Below, piece after piece: positions 21,101 to 36,100 of a DNA stretch of 64,000 nt (the first letter of the stretch is position 1; the number at the start of each line of letters is the position of its first letter). Where the stretch lies: positions 112,042,301-112,106,300 of the forward strand of contig CM061135.1 in NCBI GenBank assembly GCA_030789695.1, read 5' to 3'. A program made the translations under genes and the position numbers. The notes below the pieces were generated by a model, which saw only the letters and a list, made by a program, of their open reading frames with translations, did not search any database and had not been told where the DNA came from. The DNA comes from Scilla litardierei. Its lineage: Eukaryota; Streptophyta; Magnoliopsida; Asparagales; Asparagaceae.

Positions 21101-24100
21101 ATAGACTGCCCTTAAAAAAGAGTCCTTTTGTTAACATAGTCTTCCAAATCACTTACCTCGCTGTAGCAAGTGCTAACTTGGTATGCCAAATGACATTGGT
21201 GTGCCTACTTTATTTTTAATTTATTTTCATAATAAATGCACTTACCCACCTTCTTCATTGCAAATTCATCTATTCTTTTAACATCAATCCTTTCCTTCTC
21301 AGGTTTCCTCCACCCTTTTTTCTCTCACTTATTAATATTTCAACAAACTCTGTGTAAGATTGAGAAGAGGATGAAAGTAAAACAAAATGTGCAACAACTT
21401 TCTCAGATCACCAAGGCCAATGTAGGATCTTTCTCCCTAAATGTGTTGGATATGTCATTAGTTAAATAATGAGTGGAGGTTAATGGATGAGATGGTAATG
21501 GGAATTTGGATGTAATAGAATAATGAAAAGATATAGAGGTTAGGAAGGTGATGGTGGTGGGTTTGGGTGTAATGGTAGAATAATATGGGAAACGGAGGGT
21601 GGACATGATATTTTCCCATTTATATTATCACTTGATATAATATTCTCTCTGTTGTAGACGGTGATTAATTTATGGAACTCTTTTCAAATGTGGTCTATAT
21701 TGTTAGAGACATATAAATACAAATTCGTGGGAGACAATGATCTAGTCCCAATTGAATCCAAACAGATCCAAACCAGTCCCTGAATGAATATTCATGGATA
21801 GGATACGAAGAGGATAATGGGTATGTGCTGAGTGCGCATGAATTTCCCGCGCTGGTAGCACCCAAAACCAAAATTTTTATTTGAATTTTTTCCAAGTTGT
21901 ACACATTCTAAAACTCCAAAACCCTAAATATGGATGAACCCTAGGTGGATTTGACCCTCGATCTATTCGTTACAAAAATTTTTATTGTTCTGAAACCATT
22001 GAATTTGCAATGGTTAGATCGATGGTTAGATAGCATTGGATTCACTTGATCATTCAATATGTGTAGAATATATCCAAATTTTAAAATAAATAAATAAAAT
22101 GATGTATATGTGCGTTAGCGCGGAAAATTTTCCCGCGTTGACATCATATTTACATTATTCTCCAGATATGAATTGATATTCTGATCTGATAGAAATTTTG
22201 GGTCATGTATGGATAACACAAAACACCATCCTTAACCTGAATTAGTAATTAGTAATGTATAGACTTAAGGAAGCTGATCCCAACCCAATTAACTAGAACG
22301 TCGAAGCGTGAATACACGTATGGGATACATGTACGACACGTGTATATGCACAACGATACGATGAATTCCGAAAAAACAGGATATGGGTACAGCTAAGATA
22401 CGATTATATATAATATTGATGATAGAGAGGATACATATATAACATGGACATTTTTTGCAAAGAGTCCAAAAAAATTTAATTAGGAAAATCGACCTAAAAA
22501 ATTTTAATTAGCAACATCGACCTCTTTTGTCTCAAGCAGCAAAAGAGGTCGATTCTGGCCCGTGGGACGCGTGTGCCCCCACGGCTGCACTTTCATAGTG
22601 CGGCGCTCGGCCGCACTTTGAAAGTGCGGCGCGGCCCTAGGCCGCACTTCTGTTGGTGCCTACCGATGTTTGCCACCCTCGATGATGCTAGCCATTGACG
22701 TCGATCATTTCTGAAGCTCATAGAGCCTTACGTATCGAGCTTTACTGACTTGCAAGGATCATTTCTAATAGCAGAAGTTGTGGCTGCTTCATGCATCAAT
22801 TTAAAAGCATGTATGATTTTGGGAATGGTACAGAAAACTGTAAGTACGATACATTACCATCAAACACCACCCAAATAATGTTGTTTGATGTCGAACATTT
22901 TAGTATTAGTATATACCTATCATGAAAATGTAATAGGCCAGAATGAAAGTTCACAAACTAGATCCTAAGCAACAAAACCGACTTTCTGGTTGATTAACTA
23001 AACCAAATAAATGGACTTTCACAAACTACATCATTTTTAGTCAGATACGGAAAGCAAATAAGCCTGATTCGTCCATGCATGACAATAAATAATAAGAAAG
23101 AAAATGGCAGGGGCCTCAAATTAACTGAAATCCGAAGCTGAATAAGGGAGAAATCACAGAGCGAAAGTTGTTTCTCTTATTTGTATGCGGGCCGCACCTG
23201 TGGAGTGCGACCGAGCGCCGCACTTTCAAAGTGCGGCCGAGCGCCACACTTTGAAAGTGCGGCCCGTGGGGCACACGAGCCCCACGGGCCAGAATCAACT
23301 CTTTTGCTGCTTGGGACAAAAGAGGTCGATTTTGCTAATTAAAATTTTTTAAGATCGATTTTCCTAATTAAAATCTTTTTTGGCCTCTTTGTAAAAATTG
23401 TCCATATAACATCCAATGGATAGCCGCCTTAGTGTAGTAGCTGGTAGAGTGCATGGCTTTTAGCTAGTTCCACTGACAATTCAGATCCGCCATAAATTGT
23501 TTTGTAATATAAATGGAAAATGGGTTAGATTTATCCCAAAATCAATTCTTACCTAACATGTTTCAATTTTCAACAAATAAACAAAAGTATAGATATAGCC
23601 TTTAAATCTAATCTTTAGATAAAAAAGAAAAATATGTATGGATAAATAAGTGCTAGTGCAGAGAAGTGAGTTCGAGAAGACATTTCTAACCTTCAATTTG
23701 CTACCTCTTTGTAGTCTAGCTGCCTCTGCCTCCTGCTTGTCTTGCATCATTTTTGGTTGTCTCGCTTCTTCTTTTGGTCATCTTAAATTTGTTTGGTTGG
23801 GTCGGGCTTCAATTGAAGCAACCCGATGAAAAAAGAACCCGATACATCTTATGCGTGTCTCACGCATATCAGGAACATATCGGGTTATTCTTATTCCTTC
23901 TGGTTTATACTATCCTGTCTTGATATGTATCTGATATGTATTTAGTTTCCTTTATTTCATGTCTTTAACTGCCTAATCTCAATACATACCCGATATGTAT
24001 CGTAGAGTACCGGAGCTGAATTGCTACTCGTTACGTATTGGGTACATGTACGCCAATTGATTTTAAATATCAGTGCTTCATAACCTGGAACATAAACCAT

Positions 24101-27100
24101 AACACAACTTACACCCAATCAGAGTTAATGCGACAATATGTAAAGCATATTTATTTACATCTTTATAAAATCTTTTCAACTAGAAGTCTTAACAATTTTC
24201 AGAAATATTTTCTCTAGATTATTGTCAGAAACAACCTATGGTCCTACTAAAATCTATTATGAAGCTATATTTTTTTCTTACGTTAGCTAGCTGAATACAA
24301 TATGATTACAACTCTTATTTTGATTCCTACTTTTTTAGGAACTCTAGTTACTAATTATAATCTAATTATAAAATATTGCTTTACACCAAAGTCCTACTTT
24401 TACTTATTGCTTAACAGACTTTAAGGCAATTGCATCTTTAATTGATTTTTGTGCAGCTACAGGTTTGATGATGATGATGGGTAATTGTTCCGACTTATCT
24501 ATATTGTAGTGCTTCTTCAAACATGTGTCTTACCTTGACATATTTTCCCATATCATTCTCCCTGAAATTTACATCCTGTGCATATGGAGTACATCTGATT
24601 TGTCATTGTAAATGATTAAACTTTCTTTGCAATATCATCATTTCTAGCTCTTATTCTCTTAGTTTTCTAGCATACATTTCTCAAGGACTTGATTCTAACA
24701 AGTAGATTAGGATGTTTGACTATGTCCATGTGAACTGTATGTGCTTATTTCAATACAGGACAATAGTCTTTTAAAAATTGGCGATGTGTTTTAAATTCCA
24801 ATGGTAGCCTTGTTTTAGCACATAAGCGGTCACATAATGTCAAACACATTTTTCGCACCTCAATGCAAAAAGATTTAATTTTTCTGGAGAAACTGGAAGT
24901 CTACATCAAAATTTCTGTTCAACTTTTCATTGAAAAAATAATAATTTTGTGACCTTTATATAGATTTACAACTTGATTTTTTAAAAATTACATCCAATGT
25001 GGGATTAAAATTTCAAAATAATTAAAAGATCTAAAATAAATAAAAGATTCAAAAGAACTTAAACTTTATCATAAAATAACCAAAAGACTTAAAACAACTA
25101 AAAGACTTAAGGAATTCAAACTGTATCTTAGATAAACAATCTAAAAATAAAACTAAAAATGATTTTATCTGGAATTCAAGATGTATGAAATCTCATCATT
25201 TTTATTGACTTGAGATAGGGGTTGCGGCTTGGTTTGGGGTGATGACGGAGACGACATACGTTGGCAGTGGCGGAGCTAAGGTTTGGGGTGGCAGGTAATA
25301 GTGAAAAGTTTTTTTTTCTTCTCCTTTTTTGATATCTCTTTATTTTTTCGATTTCACTATTTAAAAAGAAATCAAATCTAATTGGAAGAAAAAAGAAAAA
25401 GATGTCTTTTTTTGATGAAGAGAGAAAACGATGATGAAAAAATCTGCTTTTTGAATCTAAAATCCTAAAAATAAGAAGAAGATGATGTAAAAGATAAAAA
25501 GATTGAAAATCTAAGATATTTTTGATATGTGATATAAAACCTAACTAAGAAAAAAAGAGAGTTTTTTTGATGAAGAAAAGAAAAGGAGACGGCAAATCAG
25601 GGTTCAGCCATGATACCAAATTTGACGCAGGAGCAAAGCGGTAAGGTTGTAGTGGAGATTTGGAGATGCAGGAAATTATGGATTTAATAAGAAAAAAAGA
25701 GAGTTTTTTTGATGGAGAAAAGAAAAGGAGAAGGCAAATCAGGGTTCGGCCATGATACCAAATTTGACGCAGGAGCAAAGCGGTAAGGTTGTAGTGGAGA
25801 TTTGGAAATTCTGATATCTCTTTATTTTTTCGATTTCACTATTTAAAAAGAAATCAAATCTAATTGGAAGAAAAAAAGAAAAAGATGTCTTTTTTTGATG
25901 AAGAGAGAAAACGGTGATGAAAAAAAATCTGTTTTTAAATCTAAAATCCTAAAAATAAGAAGAAGAAGATGTAAAAGATAAAAAGATTGAAAATCTAAGA
26001 TATTTTTGATATGTGATATAAAACCTAATTAAGAAAAAAAGAGAGTTTTTTTGATGAAGAAAAGAAAAGGAGAAGGCAAATCAGGGTTCGGCCCTGATAC
26101 CAAATTTGACGCAGGAGAAAAACGGTAAGGTTGTAGTGGAGATTTGGAGATGCAGGAAATTGTGGATTTAATAACTTTTCGGATCTCACACCCTGGAGAT
26201 CTAACAATCATCGACTCACACGATTCGTATGCGGAGATTTTTCGAACATCTCATCCAGTCAACCAAGCTCACTCACGCACACCAATCCAAAAGATTTGAT
26301 TTTTAAAAGTTTACGTTAAAATTTCTATTCTATTCTTCATTGATCAACAAATAAATAAGTTTGTGGTCTTTATATATGCTTTACAACTTGCTTTCAAAAT
26401 TCATATTCATCGTGTGATAAAAACTTTAAAATAATTAAAAGATCTAAATAACTAAAAAACTCAAAAGGGCTCGAACTCTTCCTTAAATAAAGTGAACATA
26501 AGACTCAAAATAACTAAAATATTAACTCAAATTCTATCTCTATCTAAAATCTAAAATAAAAAGACTCTATCTGAAATTCAAATTGGATCTCTATCATGAT
26601 GTTTTTACTGAAACCACTTGGTTTCGAAACTGGCCGAAACCAAGTTTCAACATCATCAGTTTGGTATCATCCCGCTTTGAAATCGAAAAGAAATGGCCGA
26701 ATCCTCGTTCTGTGCTCCAAACGAAACTTAACTTGAATTCCTGAATAAAAAAACATACTACAATCATTTCCACAAAATGTTTTTCAATAGAACTTTTGCA
26801 TGGCAGTAAATGATATCTTATTATTTTAACCCACTTTAATCATATAGTAACTGCACTAGCTACCTCTTTGTTATATTGTTGTTCTGATTGATTAAATCTT
26901 CCTGATTGATTGATTCACTGTTATATATTATTATGACTTTGGGAATTGATATTATGGGAAACCAAGTGCTGTTTAATCAATTATTGATGCTATGGATCTA
27001 ATTTTTGCATGAATTTCACTTTTGATGAAAGTTCAGTAATTTTGATCATTTTAAATTTGAATAAACACACATAAAATTATTATTTTGTATTAACTGTTAT

Positions 27101-30100
27101 TACCTCTTTTTTCCATCATAGTTTAGGCTTTTATATTGCTTAATTATATGATATATGTTACTTCTTTCAATATTTCTTTTAGCTTACTTTATTAGAAGCA
27201 AGTATTATTTCTTTCTCTATTTTAGCTTAATTGAAAATCAATTAGGCGCTTTACCTTAGAATAAAACACGGGAGTATCTTCATGGAAACCTAAAGCTGTG
27301 TTTTGTGACCTAATTTCTTATGTTTCTGTGAAATTTTACATGACATTTTTTGTTGTTGAGAAATTGCTAACAGAAGTACTTATAGAGTTTGTTGATCAAC
27401 TTTTCTGCTCTGCAAGTTGATCTTGATGTCCTACTGAACTGATTTGTCCATAGCTGCAGCTCATGTAAGGGCGCCTTCCATTCATTTAGTCTATTATCTG
27501 CTGATTGTAGAAATTGGTTGGCGTTTTTTATATCTACTTACAGGACATACTTGTGATCCGCAAGATTCATCCATGTTTGCCTTCATTTAAGTCAGAGTTC
27601 ACTGCTTCTGTTCCTCTAACAAGGATAAGAGACATTGCGCACCGGGGAGATATTCCTCATGATCTGAAGGTCATTTTAATTGTATCTTTTACATATTAAT
27701 TTCTTATTGTTGCCTCTTATTCTAACATGCATTTTCTTGTTGGCAGCAAGAAATCAAACATACAATACAAAACAAGCTCCATCGGAATGCTGGACCAGAA
27801 GATTTGATAGCTACAGAGGCAATGCTTGCTAAGATTACTAAGACCCCAGGTCAATACAGTGAAGCATTTATTGAACAGTTCAAGATATTCTATGATGAAC
27901 TTAAAGATTTCTTTAATGCCGGGAGGTATGTATGATTTATGGAAATTTTTCTCTTGTTTGCATTCTTTATAATGACATTTTTACTTCTTCTCACAAAAAT
28001 AAATCTGGCAGAGTTTAGTGGATTTATTAATTTATTTAAGGACTAATTTAAAAACTATTGAGAATTGTTTTAAGTGAACATGGACAAAACATCTCTCCTT
28101 AAGCGAAAGTGCCTCTGGTAATTTATGGGTTGAGATGTATGGTTGGAACAGCTGATTAGCTGCTAGCATTTAACTGTTCTTGCAGCCTTACTGAACAGCT
28201 GGAATCTATTAGAGAGTCTTTGGATGACCAGAACCTACAAGTTCTTGCTATGTTTTTGGAAGGCAAGAAGGTAAACTTGCACTCTCTCCAAATTTCTGTT
28301 TATAATTGCTTACCAATTTAACATTTGCAATACATGACGAAAAGGCGGCTGCACTAGGCAGGCAGTTGGTGGCAGCCCTGCGTAGACCTGACAATTTGGA
28401 TCCAACATGAAGGGTCAAATCCGAACCTGAGTCGAATTTCCGGTATGAGTGAAGGTCCATTCTGGTTTGGTCTTTTGACCTGCGTCAACTAGCATGACCC
28501 TGTTTCTAACCGGGTTGGGTTCGGGTTTGATTCCTTGTAATATCCATTATTTTATTTGCCCTTAAACATGCTCAGATATATATCTATAATATTGTATTTA
28601 GTAGTTAATCACTTTAGTCAAAAGGGTGTTAAATGCAGTTGATCTTGGCTATGCGACTCATTTGAAAAATAAAGGTAGAATAGAAAGTGAAGTTTAAATA
28701 GAAAGTGAAGTTTGAATGGATTAAAGAATGTGAATGAAGCTTTAATGATTTACAGCCACAGTTAATATCTACACCAATACTTACCATCAGGGAATGGTGG
28801 ATTTGTCGTTTTAGTGATACATCTCGAAAGGGATTAGGATGTGTATTTATGCAAAGTGGGAATGTCATTGCTTATCACTCAAGATAGTTAAAGTCACATG
28901 GACGAAACTACCATACACATGATGTAGAACTTGCAACGGTATTTTTTGCATTAAAGATATGGTGGCATTATTTACACACAGAGACTTGTGAAATTTACAA
29001 TTTACACTGTTCATAATAACCTTAAGTATATATTTACTTAGGAAGAATTGAACATATGACAAAGAAGATGGTTAGAATTGATGAAAGATTATGATTTAGG
29101 CATACATTGTCATCTTGGAAAGGCTAATATCGTGGTAGATGTCTGACGAGAAAGCTAGGGTTTGGAAGATGACAGAATGGGAATTTTATAAATATCAAAA
29201 GAGAACTACAAGATATGAGTTTCTTTTGAGAGGAAACCAACTCTCCAAGCTTGAATCTAAGAGAGAGAGTTTACTCTCCCTTGATCTAGGGTTCTACTTT
29301 TCTAAGCTAAGGTTTAACCCTCAAGTTTTGCATAAGAGAACAATGAAAATCCCACTCCAAACATATAAGGGTAGCTTTAGCCCAGATTACAAAAAACCCC
29401 TCCAAAACCCAAACTTTGCAAAAATGCCTAAAACTTCACAAAAATGCACTCGACCTAGTTCTTCACCCTGCGATCCTTCTTGAGACGCCTTCGTTGATAC
29501 GTGACGATCTCATCATTACTCCCCTCCAAAAGAACTACATTGTCCTCAAGGTGGAAGCATGGGAACCGCTGCGTAATCACTTCGTAAGGTTCCTAGGACG
29601 TCTCATGATCTGGAAGGCCGGTCCACCTAATCAGCACCTTCCGTGCTCCCGTGCTCCCTTGATGAACCCCTCTCAGCTCGATCGGCTCTAGGAGCACTTC
29701 CATGTCATCTGTGAGTGTCGGGGGCAGTGACGAGGAAGAGGCATGGTCTCCAATGGCCCGACAGAGCTGTGACACATAAAAAACAGGGTGGATAGCTGAA
29801 TCTGGTGGCAATCTCAGTCGATACGTCACCTGGCCGATCCTGGCCTCTATCTCATACGTCCCAAAGTATCGGACGACAGCTTCTCGTTCCGTTTACGTGT
29901 CAAGGAGTGTTGTCGGTAAGGTCACAACTTCAGATACACCATGTCTCCCACCTCGAATTGCACATCTCACATGTGTTCATCTGTCCGACCCTTCATAAGC
30001 TGATGTGTTCTCGTCAAGTATCGCCACAACTCCTCCAAAGTGTGGTCCCTCTCCTCAAGATACTGGTCCACCTGAGAGACTGAGGTAGAGCGGTGACCAT

Positions 30101-33100
30101 AGTGAAGTAAATGCGGGGATGCCACCCATATAAGACCCAGAAAGGAGTGGTCTGAACAGATGTGTGGAAAGATGTGTTGTACTAATACTTCGCCCAAGCT
30201 AGCCACCTCACCCACTGCTTCGGAGACTCAGAAACAAAACACTGCAGATATGTCTCCAGGGTCTTGTTGACGTCCTTCGTTTGGTCATCAGTCTAGGGAT
30301 GGTAAGCGATGCTCCTCATCAGTACTGTCCTTATCCCGATCCGTCACAATAGAGCCTGGAATCCCAGGAAGCCTCATTATCTCCCTGATGAATGTCGTCG
30401 TCATGGTCACTGCAGTGTAGGGATGTCGTAGTGCCACAAAATGTGCACACTTGCTCAACATATCTACCATCATCATGATGACCGAGTACCCCTCCGATTT
30501 CGACAAGCCGTCAATGAAATCCATGGTCACTTCCTCCCAAACTCGATCAGGCAAAGAGAGAGACTGCAGCAAACCCCCAGGAGCTGTTGATAAATATTTA
30601 TGGCGTTGGCATATGTCACACTTCTCCACCATTACCGACGCATCCTTCTGCATCCTCCCAGAAAAGCTCTCGAGCCAAGCACAGGTAGGTCTTCTGGACC
30701 CTAGAGTGGCCACCACCACGCTCCTATGAAAATCTTGTAACACACTCGGGATATAAGCCGACCCCCGAGGTACCACCAAATGCCCCTTGTATAAGAGACG
30801 TTGCCCTTCTAACGAATACCCGGGATGTGCTGTTGGGTCATGTAGTAGTGCTGCCCTGATCTTGGTTAGACCTTCATCCTCAATCTCTCACAACAGGTGC
30901 TCCCAATCGAGCAGAATTGGCACTGACAAGGTCGACAAATGTGAATCAACATCCCTCCATGATCGTGCATCTGCCACATTGTTCTCAATCGCTGGCATGT
31001 ACTCGATTTCAATGTGGTAACCTAGCTGCTTGGTCAACCACTTTCGATGCTCCTCAGTGACCATCCTCTGCTCCAAAAGGTATTTGAGGCTCATCTGGTC
31101 TGTCATCACTACGAATCTCTGGCCAAGTAGATAGGGTCGCTATTTTTGCACTGCCAACACAATAGCCATCAGCTCGCGCTCATAAACTGACTTCAGCCGA
31201 GCCCTTGCCAATAACATGTGGCTAAAATATGCCGCCGGCCTACTCTCTTGCATCAACACGGCACCTAAGCCATGGCTCGACGCATCTGTTTCCTCCACAA
31301 ATGGCCGGGTAAAATCCGAAAGTGCGAGAACGGGAACGCTCGTCATGGCCCTTTTCAGGGCCTCAAAAGCTCGAGTGGCCTCTTTTCACTAATGGAAATT
31401 ATCTTTCTTCAGCTGCTCAGTCAACGGCCACGCAATGATGATGTACCCCTTGACGAACTTCCAGTAATAGCCCGTCAGTCCAAGAATCCCCGCAACGCCC
31501 GTAGTGTGGTAGGGAGTGGCCAATCCACCATGGTCGCTATCTTCGAACCGTCCGCTGCCACGCCTTTCGCAGAAACAATATGGCTCAAGTACTTTACACT
31601 TCACTGTCCGAAAGAGCACTTCTTCCGGTTGGCAAACAGTTGATGCTATTGCAGCTCCCTCAGTATGGTCGTCAAATGCTCCACATATGAGTCCATCGAC
31701 CCGCTATAAACCAATATGTCATCGAAGAATAACAGAACAAACCTCCTCAGTTAAGGCCGAACCACCCTGTTCATCAATGACTGGAATGTGGCAAGGGCAT
31801 TAGTCAAGTCGAATGACATGACTAAGAACTCATAGCGACTCTCGTGTGTCCTGAAAGCAGTCTTCGCCACATCCTCATCTCTAATCCGGATCTGGTGATA
31901 ACCGGACTTCAAGTCAATCTTGGATAAGACCACTGCACCATGCAACTCATCTAACAGCTTATCGATCACGGGAATGGTAAATTTGTTTGGTACCGTCTCC
32001 TTGTTCAATACCTGGTAATCGACACAAAAGCTCCAGCTACCGTCCTTCACTAACAGCACCGGGCTCGAGAAAGGGCTCACACTTGACTGTATCACCTCCA
32101 CCTGAATCATCTCGTCCACCATCCTCTCGATCTCTCCCTTCTGCACATGTGGATAGCGGTGGGGCTGTACACTGATGGGAGCGACACCCTCTAAGAGCAC
32201 AATGGTGTGCTCGTGGTCTCGTGGGGGGAGAAAGCCCGTGAGGCGTCTGAAACACCCCATCAAACTAAAATAAGACATGTCGTAGCTCCCATAATATGTC
32301 CTGCTCCTGCCCCGCCTCCTCCACTGCTAGGCCATGTAGCTCCACCAATAAGCCCCCTCCTTCGGACTGGAATGCCCTTGCCATGGTCTTTAAGGAAACC
32401 CTGGATCTTCACAAACTGGGGTCGCCTGAAGCGTCACCACCTTTTCTCTGTGCATGAACTCCATCCTCAGCAACTTCTAGTTGGTCTTTGTTTCTATCAA
32501 GGACTGCAGCCATCTCATGCTTAAAATCACATCGGTGCTGTCCAGATCGAGCAATAAGAACTCCACCACCACATCTATCTCCTAAAGGGTCAAAATCACG
32601 CCTCGGCATCCCCCTGCTCCGCTTTATCAGCCCAGTCCCTATCATCACCCCAAAGCCATCGATGTCAACCAACTGCAACCCGAAAATAAAGATGGTTTAA
32701 AGAATATAAAAAAGCATCTTTTATTGTTTTTTTTGCCCTGGGCAGCCGCCCAGGGCAACTTCTAAGTAGTTCCGCCTCTGCCTACTGCTCCACCACACAG
32801 TTGAAGATAAAATTGTGGGTGGCCCCACTATCAATCAATACCACCACCTCCTGGTCAGAGATCATCCCCATCAACTTCATAGTATGGTTTGAAGTGAACC
32901 CTACTACGGAGTTGAGTGACAACTCTGCTACCTCCAAATGAGATGACTCCTACTCTACATCTTCCACGCTCAGTTCCTCCACTTCCTCATCATCCTCTAC
33001 CAGCAGCACTTGAAATGTACGATCTCGGCAGTTATGGCCTGAGTCATATTTCTCTTCACACCTAAAACACAGCCCCTTCGTCCTCTTGTTCTGTATTTTC

Positions 33101-36100
33101 GCCTCTGTCATGCCCTGTCTAGAGCCCCCTACAGGGCCCGCTGCACTCCTGGAGTCACCGAGCCTCGAAAACAGACCCTCCCCAAGCTCCTTTGGCTCGC
33201 CGATCCGCTGCTAGCCTGTCATCCACTATTTGAGCTAGGTCCATCGTCTCAAGTAGTCCACTCGTCCTCTACATCCGAAGCTCTCTCTGAATTTCAATTT
33301 TCAGTCCATTCATAAAACTTCCCACCAAGGTCTCCTCGGTCATCATCCCCCTCATACGGCCAACACGTGCTTCAAATTTCTCCCGATAGTCTCTCACTGT
33401 GCCCACCTGTTGTAGCGTCAAGAGCTGCTCGTGCAGGTCACCGCCCTGGGTGTCTATGAAGCGATGCATCACGCAATATGTGAATTCTTCCCATGACTGT
33501 ACCGGCCGCCATTGTTGCCTCCACAAATTCCAAGACAACGCCTTCCGCTCCCAACACACGTCCAACGACTGCACCTTCTCCTTCTCCCCCAGCTGGTAGG
33601 CCTCAAAGTATCGCTCCGCACGTGAGACCCATCCATAGGGGTCCTCGTCAAAAATCGGCATCTTTAGCTTCCGCACCTTGTTCTCGGGTCCACACATCAC
33701 TTGCTTCGCCCTCGCTCTAGGTTGACCGTAGTGGAATTGTTGATAAGCATTTTGTGGGAGTCCTCCAGCTCCCCACGGGCCCCTGGCCCTCATTCATTGC
33801 CTGTCGCGCCCCACGGGTTCCCATCGCTCCCCTCGTAGTTTCGAAAATGTTCATAGTTCACCCAAGGGGGTTGCCATTGATGCACCCGGAACTAACACCT
33901 AAAAGCCACCTGGCAGTGTCACTAATGTCAGGCGCTGAATAGTTCCCAAGTATCAATTCCAGGCTTACGAACGTAAGCGGACGGTGTCAAGTTATAGTAT
34001 ATAAGATATCGATCCTACAGAGAAAGTAGCGGTTTATTAATCTTAGGTTATTTCTAAATCTCAGAAGGAGGTAGCAGTCGGGTTGAATGATTGTTTGGTT
34101 GGTGGTGTTTTGATCAATATAAAGAGACTAGGGCATTAGGACTTGCCACTAGGACCATCGGAGGTCGATGCTAGGTTAGGACTCCTACGTTGCATTGGTT
34201 TTATTGGAGATTGTAGCATCTAGGAAGTGAATTCATGCATCAAGGCTACATGAATCTAACATACCGTATCCACTCCGCTCGCGCGATAGATGCATACTGT
34301 ATGTGCATTAAGGATCTACAATAATCTCAACACTCTCGTCGATCGAATGCTCTCAACTCATACCACTCTCGTGGGTTAGAGCTTCGAGGTATTTTGGTGG
34401 CTCTTATTGACGCAATGTCGGTAGCTGTCAATTAGTGGTATAGTTCGTCGGTGGATTCCATCAAGGCACGAGCCGTGCATGTTCACGAGTCTCGGTTGAA
34501 TCCACTAACTCCCTAATTAAATCCATAGGATATTCCTTAAGCTAATCGATTCCACCGACCGTGGACACGATCTAAGTACGAGTTTTCCTAAGGGATTTGC
34601 TAGGTCAACCAAAATACTCCCCATTTAATGTCCAATGCAACCTAAAAATCCTAGCTTTGCATCTTTTTCCTAAGATCCTAGGGCTAATCCATTAGCCTTC
34701 GATAGAACTACTCACACATGGTGGAGAAAACAAAGGAAGGTTGGATTTTTAGCACGGAATTCATCTTAATAATCAAAAACATATAAAAGTTAGAAATACG
34801 TACCAGAAGCGATGTAGATCTATAGCAAATCACAGAGAAATAAGATCCCAATGATTCCAAGCCAGAAAAACGCAATAAAAACAGTCTTTGCTCAATTATC
34901 AAAACCTAGATCTAGATCTCAAGCTTCACTCCAAAACTCTTACTAATATTCTCCTAAAAACATTTGATATCTAAAATATTAAAAGAAATTCGTCTTTATA
35001 CAAGGGGTAGGGACCCCACAGGTAATTCTCAGAAATTTGGAAAGTTAGGCCCATTTGTCACTTGGACGCGTCGGCTACTCGACCGAGTAGGTGGCTGCTC
35101 GATCGAGTCACTTCGCTGGCCGCGCTGCTGCTTGCTTGCCTCTGATGCGGGCTACTCGGTCGAGTAACCCCCTACTCGGTCGAGTAGCAGTGGGTGTCAA
35201 CTCGGGTCAAGTCGCCTAGCTGCTCGGTCGAGTCACTTCGCATCTGTTTCCTGCTGTATCTGCGTGTCAGCTCGGCCGAGTAGCTATAAGCTACTCGGCC
35301 CGAGTCACATGGGAAACTGAATGCCCGAGGCTTTTTTCTGGATTTCTCTCGCTCGCTTCTCCTCCTCTCCTTCGATCTTCTTCTAAACTGTGGCGAACTC
35401 CCATGGGGCCTTGCCAATGACGTCCTGGACGTGCTGGATGTGTCCATGTCCCGAATCAGCTCCAATTCGCACCAAAATCCCCAAAAATCCACAAATCTAT
35501 GCAAAAACTAGAATATAGCGTTAGGAGCGCATTTACATATAAAAATATGGATTTCGTAAGCGAATATGATATGAAATGAGATGAAATGATGCGGTAAAAA
35601 CATGGAATATATGGACATATCAGCCATCCTCCGAAATCTCCTCCATACGCCTCATCGAACCCTGGAACCCCAACAGTGGCCCACCGACTCCCTAGAATGC
35701 AGTCGGAGGCCGTCGGCTCGCGAAATCATCAAATTTCCCTACAGTCGGCTACGAGAAGCTCCCTCCACCCCCCGAGGCTGCACACCAGTCCTGCCGCCCC
35801 CCCTGTGGCATTGCCGAGTGCCAGCAAGGCCTGTGCGCAACCGCAGGGGGCCGGCGCCCTCCCTGAAAGGCACATGGGGCTCACGAGGCCCCCAGGTTGT
35901 TGCTGGGGCTCGCGAGGCCCCCAGGGGTTTGCTTGCGGGCGGCAAGCCCCCCGATGTTCGTCGGACCCTTCGGGGTCCGGCGAGTGTCGGGCCCAGGCGG
36001 GGTCCGGCACGGGCCGCAGAAGGCCCTCGCCCTTAGGGTGGGGGGGATTCTTCCTGGCGCGATGGATTCCCCCTCCCAAGTTGATGGAGGGGGAACTGCC

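Noticed and set aside
23418..23491. tRNA-Lys(UUU)-like stretch next to the MULE target duplication
   Set aside because: GGTAGAGTGC and GGCTTTTAGC resemble a tRNA-Lys, but the acceptor and T stems do not pair and the B box is lost. At most a relic.
29139..29483. 114-residue frame similar to one at 36584-36841, at first a possible gene family
   Set aside because: The two are the matching LTRs of the Reina-like element; the similarity is LTR identity, not a protein.
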